A stretch of 64,000 nt of DNA from Pyrinomonadaceae bacterium (GCA_021463165.1 JAJTWY010000012.1:1-64000), one strand, 5' to 3'; shown: positions 45,289 through 56,475, numbered from the stretch's first letter. A program made the numbers and translations. Notes: generated from the letters alone by a model not told the origin.

Positions 45289-45305
45289 TAACCCATTTCG
45301 GGATA
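45289..45305 (-). promoter_or_regulatory. Operator-like site upstream of the controller gene
   Basis: On the minus strand this is TATCCC-GAAAT-GGGTTA, identical to the methylase site (43008-43024) at 15 of 17 positions. A second short inverted repeat (7-bp arms 45261-45267 and 45276-45282) lies between it and the controller ATG. Controller (C) boxes usually sit in this position. Confidence 0.55.
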
Positions 45306-45306
45306 C

Positions 45307-45678
45307 TTAATTCTTAATCAACTGTCCAAACACAATGCGATGTCCGTCGGGCGTGATGACGCCGAATTCGCGGATGTTCCACGGCTGGTTTTTGGGCGTG
45401 AACAGAAACTTTGCTCCGCGTGATTTAAATTCTTCGTAAATCTCATCGACGTTTTCGACGAGCGCGTGAGCGAAATACGAATGATCGCCCGTGTCGCGAG
45501 CGAGCAAAGCGTCGGTGCATTCGCCGAGCATTACTTTGAAATCGCCGAACGAGAGAAACTCCCAACCGGGCGCTGTAAAGTCGCGCTCGAAACCGAGTTT
45601 GTCGATGTAATACGCGGCCTCGATCTGTAAATCTTTTACCGCGAGCACATGATGCGTGTGTATGACTTTTCTTTCCAT
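45307..45678 (-). CDS. VOC-family (glyoxalase/bleomycin-resistance-like) protein
   Basis: The 123-residue product is a single VOC domain with the paired beta-alpha-beta pattern (HTHHVLAVKDLQIEAAYYID, ending FGVITPDGHRIVFGQ). Candidate metal ligands include H8-H9, and the Glu usual near the C-terminus reads as a Gln-containing segment here. Substrate is unknown. It ends the island side of the phosphohexomutase operon: its start is 2 nt after that gene's stop. Confidence 0.82.
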   Translation of the reverse strand: MERKVIHTHHVLAVKDLQIEAAYYIDKLGFERDFTAPGWEFLSFGDFKVMLGECTDALLARDTGDHSYFAHALVENVDEIYEEFKSRGAKFLFTPKNQPWNIREFGVITPDGHRIVFGQLIKN

Positions 45679-45680
45679 AA

Positions 45681-47060
45681 CTAATTCTTCAGTTTATTAA
45701 CAACTCTTTCGACCGCGTCGCGAATCTCGGCTAAATGCTCTTCGGAATCGGCTTCAAAACGCAGCACGAGCAAAGCTTGTGTATTCGACGGCCGGACCAA
45801 GCCCCAACCGTTGTCGAATTGGATGCGGGCGCCGTCGATGGTGATCACGTTGTGGTCGCGGGCGAAGTGTTCCGCTACCTTATCGACCACCTCGAACTTT
45901 ATCTCGTCGGGACATGGGATGCGGAGTTCGGGGGTTGAGTAGGTTTTTGGAATTTCGGCGAACAGGGATGAGAACGGTTCGTCGGTTTTTGAGAGGATCT
46001 CGATGAGCCTAGCGCCGACGTAGCATGCGTCGTCAAAGCCATAAAATCTGTCAGCAAAGAAGATATGGCCGCTCATTTCGCCGGCGAGCAGGGCTCCGGT
46101 CTCTTTCATTTTGGCTTTGATGATCGAGTGGCCGGCCTTCCACATCAATGGTTTGCCGCCATGTTCTTCTATGTCGTCGAAGAGCGTTTGCGAGCATTTT
46201 ACTTCGGCGATCACCGTCGCTCCCGGATTTTCGGCGAGGACGCTGCGCGAGATCGGGATCATCAGTTTGTCGCCCCAGATGACGCGGCCGGTTTCATCCA
46301 CGACCCCGATGCGGTCACCGTCACCGTCGAATGCAAATCCGAGGTCGGCCCGATTCTCACGTACGGCGGTGATCAAGTCTTGAAGGTTCTCTTCGACCGT
46401 CGGGTCGGCATGGTGGTTTGGGAAAGTCGGATCCGGAGCGGTGAAAAGCTCGATCACCTCGGCCCCGAGCTGTCGATAGACAGGAACCGCCGTTACGCCG
46501 CCCATGCCATTACCGGCGTCGACGACGATCTTCAATTTCCGCGAACCGACGCTGATTCGCGAAACGATATCGCTGATGTAGGCGTCGAGCACGCCGATCT
46601 TTGTCCCGGTGCCGCGAGAGACGGTCTGGGTCTCTGACCCGATCCCTACCGGCAGCGCTTCCGCGTTTGCCAGCTCGCCGATCTCTTTTATCTGCTCTCC
46701 AAAAAGCGTCGAGGTCCCGAGGCTGATCTTGAAACCGTTGTGGTCCGGCGGGTTGTGCGAACCGGTTATCATAACGCCGCCATCGACGCTGCGGGTAAAC
46801 GTAGTGTGATAAAGCACCGGCGTCGGCACCATTCCTATCTGTACCACGTCGCACCCGCCGGCAATGAGGCCTTCGGTAAGAATGTCGGCAAATCCGGGCG
46901 AACTCTCGCGTGCGTCGTACCCGATCGCTATGATCTTGGCCGAATTCCGGCGGAAATACGCCCCCAGCGCACCGGCGAGGACCGCGACCACTTCGTCCGT
47001 CAATTGCTCGCCGACGATCCCGCGAATGTCATATTCCCTGAAGATGTTCTGGTCCACCAT
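45681..47060 (-). CDS. Phosphomannomutase/phosphoglucomutase
   Basis: From the ATG at 47060 the product is 459 residues and begins VDQNIFREYDIRG, the normal start of this family. A 54-residue upstream extension is Cys/Pro-rich and unlike it. The phospho-Ser loop is TGSHNPPDHNGF with S101. The metal loop DGDGDRIG and the sugar-binding loop GEMSGHIFF are present. It supplies sugar-1-phosphates for surface polysaccharides such as those encoded at 58-64 kb. The gene has AlgC/ManB-type dual specificity features; I leave the symbol open. Confidence 0.93.
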   Translation of the reverse strand: MVDQNIFREYDIRGIVGEQLTDEVVAVLAGALGAYFRRNSAKIIAIGYDARESSPGFADILTEGLIAGGCDVVQIGMVPTPVLYHTTFTRSVDGGVMITGSHNPPDHNGFKISLGTSTLFGEQIKEIGELANAEALPVGIGSETQTVSRGTGTKIGVLDAYISDIVSRISVGSRKLKIVVDAGNGMGGVTAVPVYRQLGAEVIELFTAPDPTFPNHHADPTVEENLQDLITAVRENRADLGFAFDGDGDRIGVVDETGRVIWGDKLMIPISRSVLAENPGATVIAEVKCSQTLFDDIEEHGGKPLMWKAGHSIIKAKMKETGALLAGEMSGHIFFADRFYGFDDACYVGARLIEILSKTDEPFSSLFAEIPKTYSTPELRIPCPDEIKFEVVDKVAEHFARDHNVITIDGARIQFDNGWGLVRPSNTQALLVLRFEADSEEHLAEIRDAVERVVNKLKN

Positions 47061-47448
47061 AACCTCGATTCCCTCTATCCTATCAATAAGTTGCGACAAA
47101 AACCGGCTTGTGCGGTCGATTCGGGCCTGAAACTCCGAGCTGCACCGCGGCGCCCCCGGCGGTGTTCCAGATGAAGCTTGATTTTTCACGCAAAATGTGC
47201 TATGTATGCAATGCTGTTGCACGATGTCCTACATTGTCACACACATTTTTTGAAAAAGCAGAGAAATGGGTCGAAAGTAACAATGTAAGCTGTTGATAAT
47301 AGATGAGTTAAGGTGTCCCACGAAATGGGTGGGACAGCCGTGGGACACATGGGACAGCGGGCACCCGTATTGAGGCTGTAAATAATTGATATAGAATGGG
47401 TTATCGGGGATATTGGCAAATGGGTGTCCCAACGATCTGTGAGGCAAT
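47061..47448. other. Intergenic region with GGGAC inverted repeats
   Basis: This 388-nt gap between divergent genes holds no clear gene. From 47313 to 47437 it contains GTGTCCCACG (47313-47322) and its exact complement CGTGGGACAC (47339-47348), plus further GGGACAGC and GTGTCCCA copies. TTGAGG (47370-47375) and TAGAAT (47392-47397), 16 nt apart, could be a promoter for the GHL10-like gene. Confidence 0.45.
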
Positions 47449-48891
47449 ATGCAGAAAACGATCCTTGTATTGAGTTTATTGGCGGTTTCCGTTTTGCACG
47501 AAGCGGCCCAGCAGCCTGTCCCGCGTGAATTCAGGGCGGTCTGGGTCGCCACGGTCGATAACATCGACTTTCCGACCAAAAAAGGCCTGCCTGCCGATGA
47601 GCAGAAAAAGGAACTCATCGCGATCCTCGACCTCTGTAGGAAGCTGCGGTTGAATGCAGTGATCTTTCAGGTGAGGCCGATGGCCGACGCGGTCTATACA
47701 TCGAAGCTGGAGCCATGGTCAGAGTTTCTAACGGGCGAGATGGGCAAGCCACAGGCATTTGATCCTCTCGCGTTCCTTGTCGGTGAGGCTCACAAACGCG
47801 GCATACTCGTTCACGCGTGGTTCAATCCGTATCGAGCGTATCATCCGGCGGCAAAGACGCTCTCCGATGATCACATCTCCAGGACGCGGCCATCGATCGT
47901 TCGTCAATACGGCCGATACATGTGGCTCGATCCTACCGATGACGCCGCAAAGCGGTATTCGGTGGATGTGATCAAGGACGTCGTTCGCCGATATGACATC
48001 GACGGCGTGCATTTCGACGACTACTTTTATCCGTACGCGGAAAATGACGCAGCGGGGAAAAAGATCGATTTTCCCGATCAGGCAAACTACGATGCCTACC
48101 TGAAAACGACCACGAAGCCGCTGGACCGCAGCAACTGGCGTCGTTGGCACGTGAACCAGTTCATCGAAGCCGTGGGCCGCGAGATCAAAAAGGTAAAGCC
48201 CGAGATCGTTTACGGCATTTCGCCTTTCGGCATCTGGCAGCCGATGCCCGAAAAGGGGATCAGCGGGTTCAACGCCTATGCCGAGCTCTACGCGGACGCG
48301 AAGAAATGGCTGCAGGATGGAACGGTCGATTACCTTACCCCGCAGCTTTACTGGGAGACCGCGCGGCAGGCTCAGAGCTTTCCGGTCCTGCTCGATTGGT
48401 GGAAAGAGCAAAACACGAAGGCTAGGTATATCTGGCCCGGGATCGCCGCATATCGGATAGGCTCGACGCCGACTTTCACGTCCGGCGAGATAGCTTCGCA
48501 GATAGCAAAGACACGGCAGAACGACCTGACACGCGGGGCGATCTACTTCAGCCAGAAGTCGCTGAGGAACGACATGGGCGGGATACAGACCGAGCTGACA
48601 GCAACTGTTTACACGACGGATGCCGTCATTCCGCAGTTCTCATGGATCAGATCGCAGCCGCTGCTCGCGCCGTCGGTCAAGATCCGCAGGGACAAGGACA
48701 TTGTCACCGCTGCATGGACCGAGCGCGGAAGGCGAAAGGCCTTCTGGTTTGTCGTAGATGCAAAAGACAAGGATGGCTGGAGCCGATCGATCTTACCGGC
48801 CGGCGAACGATCGATCGCACTTTCCGCGTCGAGAAATATAGAAAAGATCGTAGTTAGAGGCGTTGACCGGCTGGGTAATCTAAGCCGTTGA
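47449..48891 (+). CDS. Secreted GHL10-like glycoside hydrolase (DUF187)
   Basis: The product is 480 residues. A signal peptide (~1-20) precedes the GHL10 TIM barrel: REFRAVWVATVDNIDFP, FQVRPMADAVY, HAWFNPYRAYHP, VHFDDYFYPY and YGISPFGIW. The C-terminal ~100 residues are a beta-rich, fibronectin-like domain. Members act on complex envelope or external glycans, and their exact substrate is poorly known. It converges with the DoxX gene with no gap between the stops. Confidence 0.88.
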   Translation: MQKTILVLSLLAVSVLHEAAQQPVPREFRAVWVATVDNIDFPTKKGLPADEQKKELIAILDLCRKLRLNAVIFQVRPMADAVYTSKLEPWSEFLTGEMGKPQAFDPLAFLVGEAHKRGILVHAWFNPYRAYHPAAKTLSDDHISRTRPSIVRQYGRYMWLDPTDDAAKRYSVDVIKDVVRRYDIDGVHFDDYFYPYAENDAAGKKIDFPDQANYDAYLKTTTKPLDRSNWRRWHVNQFIEAVGREIKKVKPEIVYGISPFGIWQPMPEKGISGFNAYAELYADAKKWLQDGTVDYLTPQLYWETARQAQSFPVLLDWWKEQNTKARYIWPGIAAYRIGSTPTFTSGEIASQIAKTRQNDLTRGAIYFSQKSLRNDMGGIQTELTATVYTTDAVIPQFSWIRSQPLLAPSVKIRRDKDIVTAAWTERGRRKAFWFVVDAKDKDGWSRSILPAGERSIALSASRNIEKIVVRGVDRLGNLSR

Positions 48892-49350
48892 TCAGACGGC
48901 GGATGGCTTTCGCAAGCCGAAATACCAGACCCAGATGATAAACAGTAATTGCAAAGGAATTCGGAAGATGAGATACGCGGGGCCATATTCCATCCCGCCG
49001 AAGGCAACCTGTTTCAGGCTGCCGGCAATGTTCGCCGGAAGAATGGCGATAAAGAAGACGATCAGCATGAAAGCCGTAAAACGGGCCGTCCTTGCCCACA
49101 GCAGTCCGGGAATTGCGAGCAGTTCGCATATGCCGGTGAGGTACACTGCCTCGCGTTTCATCGGGACAGCATCCGGCATCATTTCGATCATAAGATCAGT
49201 GCTTGTGAAATGCGAGATGCCTGTGGCGAGCAGCATGGCCGCCATCGAGAGCCGACCGATCAGGGCGATCCCCATCCGTCGGCCCAGTATGAAACGGTCA
49301 AGGATGTAAGTAAGGCCAAATGTCGCTAGAAGAATTATTAACGGTGCCAT
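48892..49350 (-). CDS. DoxX-like membrane protein
   Basis: The 152-residue product is four hydrophobic helices with short loops (LIILLATFGLTYIL, IGRLSMAAMLLATGISHF, LTGICELLAIPGLL, FMLIVFFIAILPANI). The GxSHF and ICELL positions fit the DoxX family. It is an inner-membrane protein of uncertain function, sometimes linked to oxidative stress. It starts 21 nt downstream of the phosphatase gene. Confidence 0.8.
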   Translation of the reverse strand: MAPLIILLATFGLTYILDRFILGRRMGIALIGRLSMAAMLLATGISHFTSTDLMIEMMPDAVPMKREAVYLTGICELLAIPGLLWARTARFTAFMLIVFFIAILPANIAGSLKQVAFGGMEYGPAYLIFRIPLQLLFIIWVWYFGLRKPSAV

Positions 49351-49370
49351 CTTCAGCTCACTATCAGAGG

Positions 49371-50885
49371 CTAATCAAGCCGTTTGATCCGGCCGTCCAC
49401 AACCGGCGAGATCGTACCGTTAGGGGAGTTTCGGATCGCCGCCTCGAAAATGTCGGTATCCTTCGGCGCCGTAGCAGCTTCGGTCAGCAGCTTTCCATTC
49501 TTGAACATCGTGTAGCCGTCGCCGCCGCGGGAAACGAGAAAATCGGAAGTCGCGATCGTGTACACCGACTCTTCGACGACCGGGCGGCCGCCAACGCTGA
49601 CGGCAGTTATACGGCTGCCGGCGGGCTTCGACGTATCGTATTCGAACCTGAGGCCCGAAACCTGCGGAAAACGGCCCGGTTCATTGTCTTCGCCCCGGCC
49701 GCTGCGGGCGACCGCGTGTTCGAGAATTTGCTTCAAGAGCTTGCCGGTAACCTCGACCTTAACGATCGGATTATTGAACGGGAGTATCGAGAGCACCGCT
49801 CGTTTGGTCAGAAGGCCCGGGCTGTATGTCAGGTCGGCACGGATCGAACCGCCATTGACGAACCCGATGTCCGCCTTTACCGCTTCCCGATACGAATCGG
49901 CGATGAAATTGCCGATGTTCGTCTCTTTCTGCCGGTTCGAATGCGAAAGCGCGTCGAGTTCGACGGATGTCGAGCCGACCGAAACCGCCAGTTGATCCAG
50001 AAGGCCGCGGTATTTATCAAATACGGGTTGGAATTCCGGCGCGTCGGCGATCTTGTCGTTGACCGGAATGATCTCCCAGTCTATACTCTCGAGCCGCTTT
50101 GTGCGTCCGTTGAAATTCAGGTTGAATCTACCGATCTCACGGGCATCCGAGGTCATCTTGAAGATCGGCGTTCCGTTCGAAGAGGACTGAAGCAGCGTAT
50201 GTTCGTGACCGCCGAGCATCAGGTCGAGGTCGGCACAAGCCGCAAGTTTCTTGTCCTGGGCCATAAAAAGGTGCGTCAGCCCGATAACGGCGTTTACTTT
50301 CTTCCGGACACGCATCTCACGGACCAGTCGTTTTGCGACCGCGCAATAGTCGGTGACCGTCAGCGAATCCTCCATCGAGGATGTCTCCTTGGTCTCCGGA
50401 AGGAGCAAGCCAATGATGCCGACCTTGATCCCATTGAACTCCCGGATAACGTAGGGCGGAAGATCGGCAAAGATCTTTCTGCTTTTTGTATCAATGACAT
50501 TGGCCCCGAGCCAGGTGAATTTCGACTCTTTGATCCGGCTGAGAAGGTCGGCCGTGCGGATATCGAATTCGTGATTTCCGAACACGGCGTAGTCCAGCCC
50601 GACCGCATTCCATGCATCGATCATCTGAGCGCCGCGATAGGTACGTGTCTCGACGGATGGCGAAAGCGTATCGCCGCCGAGTGTGAAAATCGTGTTCGGA
50701 TTTGCAGCCTTTGTTTCGTTCCTTATCGTCAGGAGTCGGGCAAGTCCGCCCGCCTTGCCGCCATCGACCGGAGTAAACTGATACACGTCATTGACGTGAA
50801 GAAACGTCACACGGACCGTTTGGCCGGCTGCCGGAAAGGCAAATGCCAGCAGGAATGTCGTCAGTACAGCAGTTCGGAAGAGCAT
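49371..50885 (-). CDS. Exported 5'-nucleotidase/UshA-like metallophosphatase
   Basis: The 504-residue product has a signal peptide (~1-22), a metallophosphatase domain (FLHVNDVYQF, GGDTLSP, GNHEFD, GLTHL, GGHEH) and a C-terminal 5'-nucleotidase domain (GNFIADSYRE, FVNGGSIRADL, ILPFNNPIVK). These two-domain enzymes hydrolyse nucleotides and nucleotide sugars in the periplasm to recover nucleosides and phosphate. It lies between a tryptophan dioxygenase and a DoxX gene on the same strand. A 785-codon antisense frame here is not a gene. Confidence 0.92.
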   Translation of the reverse strand: MLFRTAVLTTFLLAFAFPAAGQTVRVTFLHVNDVYQFTPVDGGKAGGLARLLTIRNETKAANPNTIFTLGGDTLSPSVETRTYRGAQMIDAWNAVGLDYAVFGNHEFDIRTADLLSRIKESKFTWLGANVIDTKSRKIFADLPPYVIREFNGIKVGIIGLLLPETKETSSMEDSLTVTDYCAVAKRLVREMRVRKKVNAVIGLTHLFMAQDKKLAACADLDLMLGGHEHTLLQSSSNGTPIFKMTSDAREIGRFNLNFNGRTKRLESIDWEIIPVNDKIADAPEFQPVFDKYRGLLDQLAVSVGSTSVELDALSHSNRQKETNIGNFIADSYREAVKADIGFVNGGSIRADLTYSPGLLTKRAVLSILPFNNPIVKVEVTGKLLKQILEHAVARSGRGEDNEPGRFPQVSGLRFEYDTSKPAGSRITAVSVGGRPVVEESVYTIATSDFLVSRGGDGYTMFKNGKLLTEAATAPKDTDIFEAAIRNSPNGTISPVVDGRIKRLD

Positions 50886-50888
50886 ATC

Positions 50889-51683
50889 TTACTGAGGAGG
50901 TTCGGCCTTAAGATGGGTTCGCGCTTCCCAGAGCTCGGGAAAGAACCTCTTGGTCAACGTGGACATCAGATACCCGACGCCCTCGCTGCCGCCGGTGCCG
51001 CGTTTCATCCCGAGCATTCGTTCGACCATCAGGACGTGATGATACCGCCACAACGATATATTCTCGTCGTGCTCTATGAGCAGGTCCTGCATGACGAAAA
51101 GGTTCGGATGCTTTTCGGGGTGGGTCAGTATCTCGACCACGGAGGAAACCTTCTCCTCGCGCGAACCGACGGAAAACCCCTCGCGAGAAAGCATCGCCCA
51201 GAATGCATCGCCAAGGCTCGGTTTTTCAAATCGTTCTTTAAGGCGGGAATATGCGAAGGCGTCGAACTTGAAAAATTCCAGGATCTTTTCGTCCTTTTGG
51301 CCCGATACAAACTCAAGTTCGCGAAATTGCATCGACTGGAAACCACTCGCCGGGTTGAGTTTATCGCGAAATTCGAGAAAACCGATCTGCGCCATCGATT
51401 CGAGAATGTGGATCTGCGAGACCATTATCTTTTCGATCGAAACTACCGCCCGGAGGCTGTGATTCACGCGAAATGGCCGCCCCTCATCCAGCCAGCCGAT
51501 CGTCGCGTCGATCTCGTGAAGGATCTGGTTGAACCAAAGCTCGTACGTCTGGTGGATGATGATGAACAGAAGTTCGTCGTGACTGACGGGGTCGGAAAGC
51601 GTTCGCTGGAGCTTGAGGAGCTCGGGAACTTTCAGATATTCGTTGTACGAAAGAGGCGGATTTTTGCCGTATTCTGAGGTCAT
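50889..51683 (-). CDS. kynA: Tryptophan 2,3-dioxygenase
   Basis: The 264-residue heme enzyme starts YGKNPPLSYNEYLKVPELLK and carries HDELLFIIIHQTYELWFNQI, the family's signature with the substrate-binding His; the proximal heme His is in the YRHHVLMVERMLG segment. It opens the indole ring of L-tryptophan to N-formylkynurenine. With the de novo nadA at 33 kb it could feed NAD by another route, but no kynurenine genes are here. The phosphatase gene starts 3 nt downstream. Confidence 0.95.
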   Translation of the reverse strand: MTSEYGKNPPLSYNEYLKVPELLKLQRTLSDPVSHDELLFIIIHQTYELWFNQILHEIDATIGWLDEGRPFRVNHSLRAVVSIEKIMVSQIHILESMAQIGFLEFRDKLNPASGFQSMQFRELEFVSGQKDEKILEFFKFDAFAYSRLKERFEKPSLGDAFWAMLSREGFSVGSREEKVSSVVEILTHPEKHPNLFVMQDLLIEHDENISLWRYHHVLMVERMLGMKRGTGGSEGVGYLMSTLTKRFFPELWEARTHLKAEPPQ

Positions 51684-51782
51684 TGAGAATCAGTTTATGC
51701 CGGTATTTATTGGCACAATGTTGCGTTATTAGGCGATTTATGTCAATTTTCGGAATTTTTTCCTTAAAAGGCAAAATAGTCC

Positions 51783-51811
51783 TTGACAGTGAATCTCGAT
51801 TTGTTTAATTT
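51783..51811 (+). promoter_or_regulatory. Promoter of the cold-shock gene
   Basis: TTGACA (51783-51788), a 17-nt spacer and TAATTT (51806-51811). The start would be near 51818, giving a leader of about 205 nt before the ATG. Long leaders that refold in the cold are typical of cspA-type mRNAs. Confidence 0.5.
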
Positions 51812-52021
51812 TCTATTCGTCTATCAACACAACACACAAAAAAATATAGCTTACGATCTTGCATTTTAAGGTCTCGTTCTATTTTGGAAATGAGAAGTGC
51901 GAAATAGATCTTTTTCCTCTCGACACCCGGCAAGGTGTTCGAGCGGTTTGTTTTCCTGTTCCGACGAAGGGCCGGGGAAAATTGTTATTAGAGGATTTGA
52001 AGTATTAGGAGGATTTACACA

Positions 52022-52234
52022 GTGATGTCAAAAACTATCGGCAAGGTCAAATGGTTCAATAACGCGAAAGGCTACGGCTTTATCGAGCAGCCGGGCGAAC
52101 AGGATATATTTGTCCATTACAGCGCTATTACCGGCGACGGCTATAAGACCCTGATCCAGGGCCAGGAGGTCGAATTTGAGGTTACGACGGGGCCAAAAGG
52201 GCCTCAGGCCGAGAATGTAATTAAGGTGGCCTAG
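52022..52234 (+). CDS. Cold-shock protein
   Basis: This 70-residue protein is a single cold-shock domain: [14 protein letters not shown] (RNP1) and DIFVHYSAI (RNP2). It binds single-stranded nucleic acid as an RNA chaperone. Two ATGs occur in a row, so either can be the start; GGAGG lies 10 nt upstream. It has a long leader with a promoter near 51783 and a terminator just downstream, so it is monocistronic. Confidence 0.95.
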   Translation: MMSKTIGKVKWFNNAKGYGFIEQPGEQDIFVHYSAITGDGYKTLIQGQEVEFEVTTGPKGPQAENVIKVA

Positions 52235-52255
52235 TGCCTTAGTGAGAATGTATTT

Positions 52256-52292
52256 CGGCGGGGTGAGTCAGCGGACCCACTCCGCCGCTTTA
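52256..52292 (+). terminator. Terminator of the cold-shock gene
   Basis: Arms 52256-52265 and 52278-52287 form a GC-rich stem with one G-U pair, followed by CTTT. It begins 22 nt after the stop codon. Confidence 0.7.
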
Positions 52293-53075
52293 ATTGAGAG
52301 GAAGTTTTTCGGCAACTAATTCAAAAAGAGCGTTCTTAAAGAATACTTTTTTTAGCAATGAATCGACGCCATTGAACGCGGCTCGTCGCTGGATGTCTCT
52401 GGTGGTTGCGACATTCGATGCCTGGCTGTGAATGTTGATCGGCTGTGAGGCAAAAACGCCTCTGATCCGGTCCTCGCTCAAGTGGATCGTGTGGTCGGCG
52501 AAAGCCGACAGTTCAAGCTTGATGCCCAATGCGTTCCACGTTCCATGCAACCGCGAAGCGAGGTCGTAAAATGGATGATGGACGTTTACGGTGAAGTACA
52601 GCAGTCCGCCCGGTTTCAGGACACGAATGATCTCGTCAACCACGTCAAACGGGCGCGATGCGTGATCGATCACGTTGTCGCTCATGACGATGTCAAACGA
52701 GTTGTCGGCAAAAGGAAGTGCCTCGCCTATCGCGGCTACGGTCGGAGCCGTCCGCTGGATCTTTGGAAATAACGTCTTGTATTCGACGGCAAGGGGATCG
52801 AGTCCGATACCGTAACCTGCGGCGATACCGAAAACGAGTCCGTGAGCACCGCTGCCAACTTCGAGAATGCGGTCGGCTGCACTTATTGGCCTTACGCTCT
52901 CGATCTTTTGCCGGACCTGCTGCGAACGAACAAAATTGGCCCGGACCAATTCGTCCTCCGCATCGGACAGTGAGCGGGACTTGTCCTGCTGATACTCAAG
53001 CTGGCGCTCGAGAGCACGTCGTCCGCGTTCGTCCGTTTTCCGTTCGGTCCAACTGGCGTTTTGGCCCAAAGACAT
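52290..53075 (-). CDS. SAM-dependent methyltransferase
   Basis: The 261-residue class I methyltransferase has motif I ILEVGSGAHGLVF, GIGLDPLAVE, ALPFADNSFDIVMSDNVIDH and VLKPGGLLYF. A ~75-residue N-terminal helical part precedes it and a C-terminal lobe with VTRDIQRRA-like helices follows. The substrate is unknown; UbiE/COQ5-like small-molecule or lipid methylation is possible. It starts 5 nt downstream of the YqeY gene. Confidence 0.85.
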   Translation of the reverse strand: MSLGQNASWTERKTDERGRRALERQLEYQQDKSRSLSDAEDELVRANFVRSQQVRQKIESVRPISAADRILEVGSGAHGLVFGIAAGYGIGLDPLAVEYKTLFPKIQRTAPTVAAIGEALPFADNSFDIVMSDNVIDHASRPFDVVDEIIRVLKPGGLLYFTVNVHHPFYDLASRLHGTWNALGIKLELSAFADHTIHLSEDRIRGVFASQPINIHSQASNVATTRDIQRRAAFNGVDSLLKKVFFKNALFELVAEKLPLN

Positions 53076-53080
53076 CGGTT

Positions 53081-53527
53081 TCAGGAGAGTTTTGACTTCA
53101 CGGCGTCGCTCACAGCTTTGCCATCAGCAGTCTTCCCGGAAAGTTTGGCAAGGGCAGCCTTCATCACGGCTCCCATGTCTCTCATCGAGGTCGCACCGGT
53201 CTCTGCAACAGCGGCACCGACGGCTGCCGCGATCTCTTCAGATGATGCCGGCTGCGGAAGATATACCTCGATCACGGCGATCTCGGCTTTCTCCTTTTCG
53301 GCTAGTTCCGTGCGTCCGGCGGCATCGTATTGCTCGATCGAATCCCTACGCTGCTTTACGAGCGACTGAAGGGCCTTCGTGATCTCTTCATCCGTGAGTT
53401 CGCCGCCCTTCTCGATCTTCCGATTCATCAGATTGGCCTTGACCATCCTGAGGGTCGAGAGCCGCTCGGCATCCTTCGCTTTCATCGCTTCGGTAAGGTC
53501 AGCGACGATCGTTCCAAGTAAACTCAT
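53081..53527 (-). CDS. GatB/YqeY-domain protein
   Basis: The 148-residue product has the YqeY signature: MKAKDAERLSTLRMVKANLM, LTDEEITKALQSLVKQRRDS and YLPQPASSEEI. The domain is shared with the tail of the GatB amidotransferase subunit and is thought to bind tRNA. Its role as a free protein is unclear. It forms an operon with the methyltransferase gene downstream. Confidence 0.92.
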   Translation of the reverse strand: MSLLGTIVADLTEAMKAKDAERLSTLRMVKANLMNRKIEKGGELTDEEITKALQSLVKQRRDSIEQYDAAGRTELAEKEKAEIAVIEVYLPQPASSEEIAAAVGAAVAETGATSMRDMGAVMKAALAKLSGKTADGKAVSDAVKSKLS

Positions 53528-53583
53528 AGCAAATTGAGTTTAGATTGGAATTCGGTAAGTCTCAAGCGGCCGATCTGGGCTGA

Positions 53584-54117
53584 TCACTTCAATCGGGACC
53601 CGAGAGCCTTCAACCAATCGAAGGGCTTTCGGACGACCGCGAGGGTCTTTGCCCCAAAACTACGCTTTACTTTTGATTCGGTAGTCGGGACGCCTCGCTT
53701 CTCCTCATTTGTGAGGTTTGTATCGGGTTGGGTTCGTGGAGGAAGTTCTGCTTTGCGCAACTCATCGCGCCTTTCGTAGGATGCAAATGTATAGGGCGAT
53801 GGCTTTGGGATACTTATCGTTACGGCGCTGAGATCAGTAAAGTAGGTGCGAACCCTCGTCGGCGTTGTACCCAACCTACGCGACCTGACATTTCGCGTTC
53901 CGTGCGAAACTCGGGTTGGAGCCAGAACGGCGATCTCAACGTTCGGCTCATCGCTGTCGCGAAGGTCGAGATCGGAGATCGTCACCAGCGGAGCTTCCTG
54001 AACGAGTACTGGGCGAACGTCAGCAGTCGATTCGAAGATCGCGTTGACCTGGGTATAGGAGATAAAGCCCAGCTGAAGCAAAAAGATGGCGACGATACCC
54101 GTAATCGGTCCTTTCAT
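53584..54117 (-). CDS. Exported protein of unknown function
   Basis: The 177-residue product starts with a signal peptide or anchor (ITGIVAIFLLQLGFISYTQV). The remainder is polar, basic and rich in Arg, Thr and Pro, with no domain that I recognise. Two Arg-rich stretches (GTRNVRSRRLGTTPTRVRTY) may be processing sites or a disordered region. It is a clean single-gene unit upstream of YqeY. It is real by its signal sequence and coding appearance, but I cannot assign a function. Confidence 0.6.
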   Translation of the reverse strand: MKGPITGIVAIFLLQLGFISYTQVNAIFESTADVRPVLVQEAPLVTISDLDLRDSDEPNVEIAVLAPTRVSHGTRNVRSRRLGTTPTRVRTYFTDLSAVTISIPKPSPYTFASYERRDELRKAELPPRTQPDTNLTNEEKRGVPTTESKVKRSFGAKTLAVVRKPFDWLKALGSRLK

Positions 54118-54349
54118 AATCCTACCCCCGTATCGTGTTTATCATTGATGAACACCCTAGGTTCTTAGTATAAGGATTTAATAGAAAGGTTGTAAATCAT
54201 ACATTGAAATAAATTGTTTGACAGAGCAGCCCGTCTCCAATTCCGCCAGCACCTAGCTTACACTTTTTCTACTGCCGGATGACAACGGACGATCGCCCGC
54301 TCTCGACTCGAAAGTGCCTGCGAGTTTTCATACAATCATTGGTGCACCA

Positions 54350-56455
<2,106 letters not shown>

Positions 56456-56475
56456 TTATACCGGAGCTAATTAAG

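Noticed and set aside
42961-45306. A transposon or integron carrying the restriction island
   Set aside because: I see no transposase, integrase, terminal inverted repeats or target-site duplication at its edges.
47061-47222. A 54-residue N-terminal extension of the phosphohexomutase
   Set aside because: The family starts at the VDQNIFREYDIRG segment; the extension is Cys/Pro-rich and not typical of the protein.
49320-51677. A 785-codon plus-strand frame opposite the 5'-nucleotidase and tryptophan dioxygenase genes
   Set aside because: Its translation is Arg/His/Asp-rich with no domain. It is the antisense shadow of two clear genes in GC-rich codons.
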